From NCBI RefSeq assembly GCF_958431955.1, contig NZ_CAUASN010000050.1:1-14884 (forward strand): a stretch of DNA of 14,884 nt, read 5' to 3'. Positions 13,851 through 14,884 of the stretch are shown here, one piece after another. Below the pieces are notes generated by a model. That model worked only from the letters and a program-made list of their open reading frames with translations, made no database searches and was not told where the DNA came from. The position numbers were made by a program, and so were the translations under genes. Source of the DNA: an uncultured Adlercreutzia sp. (GTDB lineage: Bacteria; Actinomycetota; Coriobacteriia; Coriobacteriales; Eggerthellaceae). How positions within the stretch are numbered: the stretch's first letter is position 1; every line of letters starts with the position of its first letter.

Positions 13851-14884
<1,034 letters not shown>

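Overview
The window is a high-GC chromosomal segment, probably from the class Coriobacteriia, order Eggerthellales (Eggerthella, Gordonibacter or Adlercreutzia type). I infer this from the protein style: many Fe-S and molybdopterin oxidoreductases, Tat-exported molybdoenzymes, very Ala/Gly-rich coding, and a Cys-type NADP-linked formate dehydrogenase of the acetogen type. No rRNA, tRNA, CRISPR array, insertion sequence or phage gene was seen.

Layout. (1) 1-506, minus strand: 5' part of a small three-helix membrane protein with a Pro/Ala tail, cut by the window edge; a promoter and a short palindrome lie upstream. (2) 773-5309, plus strand: a two-gene operon with an 8-bp overlap. It encodes an NAD(P)H/FAD/Fe-S subunit (NuoF-type 4Fe-4S domain fused to a GltD-like oxidoreductase) and a 902-aa cytoplasmic formate dehydrogenase catalytic subunit with Cys356 at the Sec/Cys position, closed by a strong terminator. 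(3) 5499-10281, plus strand: a second transcription unit. It encodes a Tat-exported homologue of the respiratory formate dehydrogenase FdnG and an FdnH-like 16-Cys ferredoxin with one membrane helix. No FdnI or NrfD quinone-reacting subunit follows. (4) 10302-11653, minus strand: a PezA/PezT (epsilon/zeta-type) toxin-antitoxin pair, with an AT-rich control region of three CAAT/ATTG inverted repeats. (5) 11893-13646, minus strand: an ECF sigma factor overlapping a single-pass membrane protein that is probably its anti-sigma factor, followed by a terminator. (6) 13851-14884, minus strand: the C-terminal part of the ABC-F translation factor EttA, with its own terminator.

How the genes may work together. 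The first operon should make a soluble enzyme interconverting CO2 and formate with NADP(H). The second unit is the striking part. Its FdnG homologue is full length and keeps the Fe-S cysteines and much of the FdnG sequence, but the residues that define formate chemistry are gone: Sec/Cys to Gly202, the adjacent His to Arg203, and the active-site Arg to Gly480. Its partner carries a roughly 260-residue acidic, repeat-containing extension after the membrane helix, bearing four TGE(I/L) motifs. Together they look like an FDH-N scaffold repurposed for something other than formate oxidation. That is the best candidate in the window for an undescribed system. The comparisons with FdnG and PezT come from remembered family sequences, not from a computed alignment.
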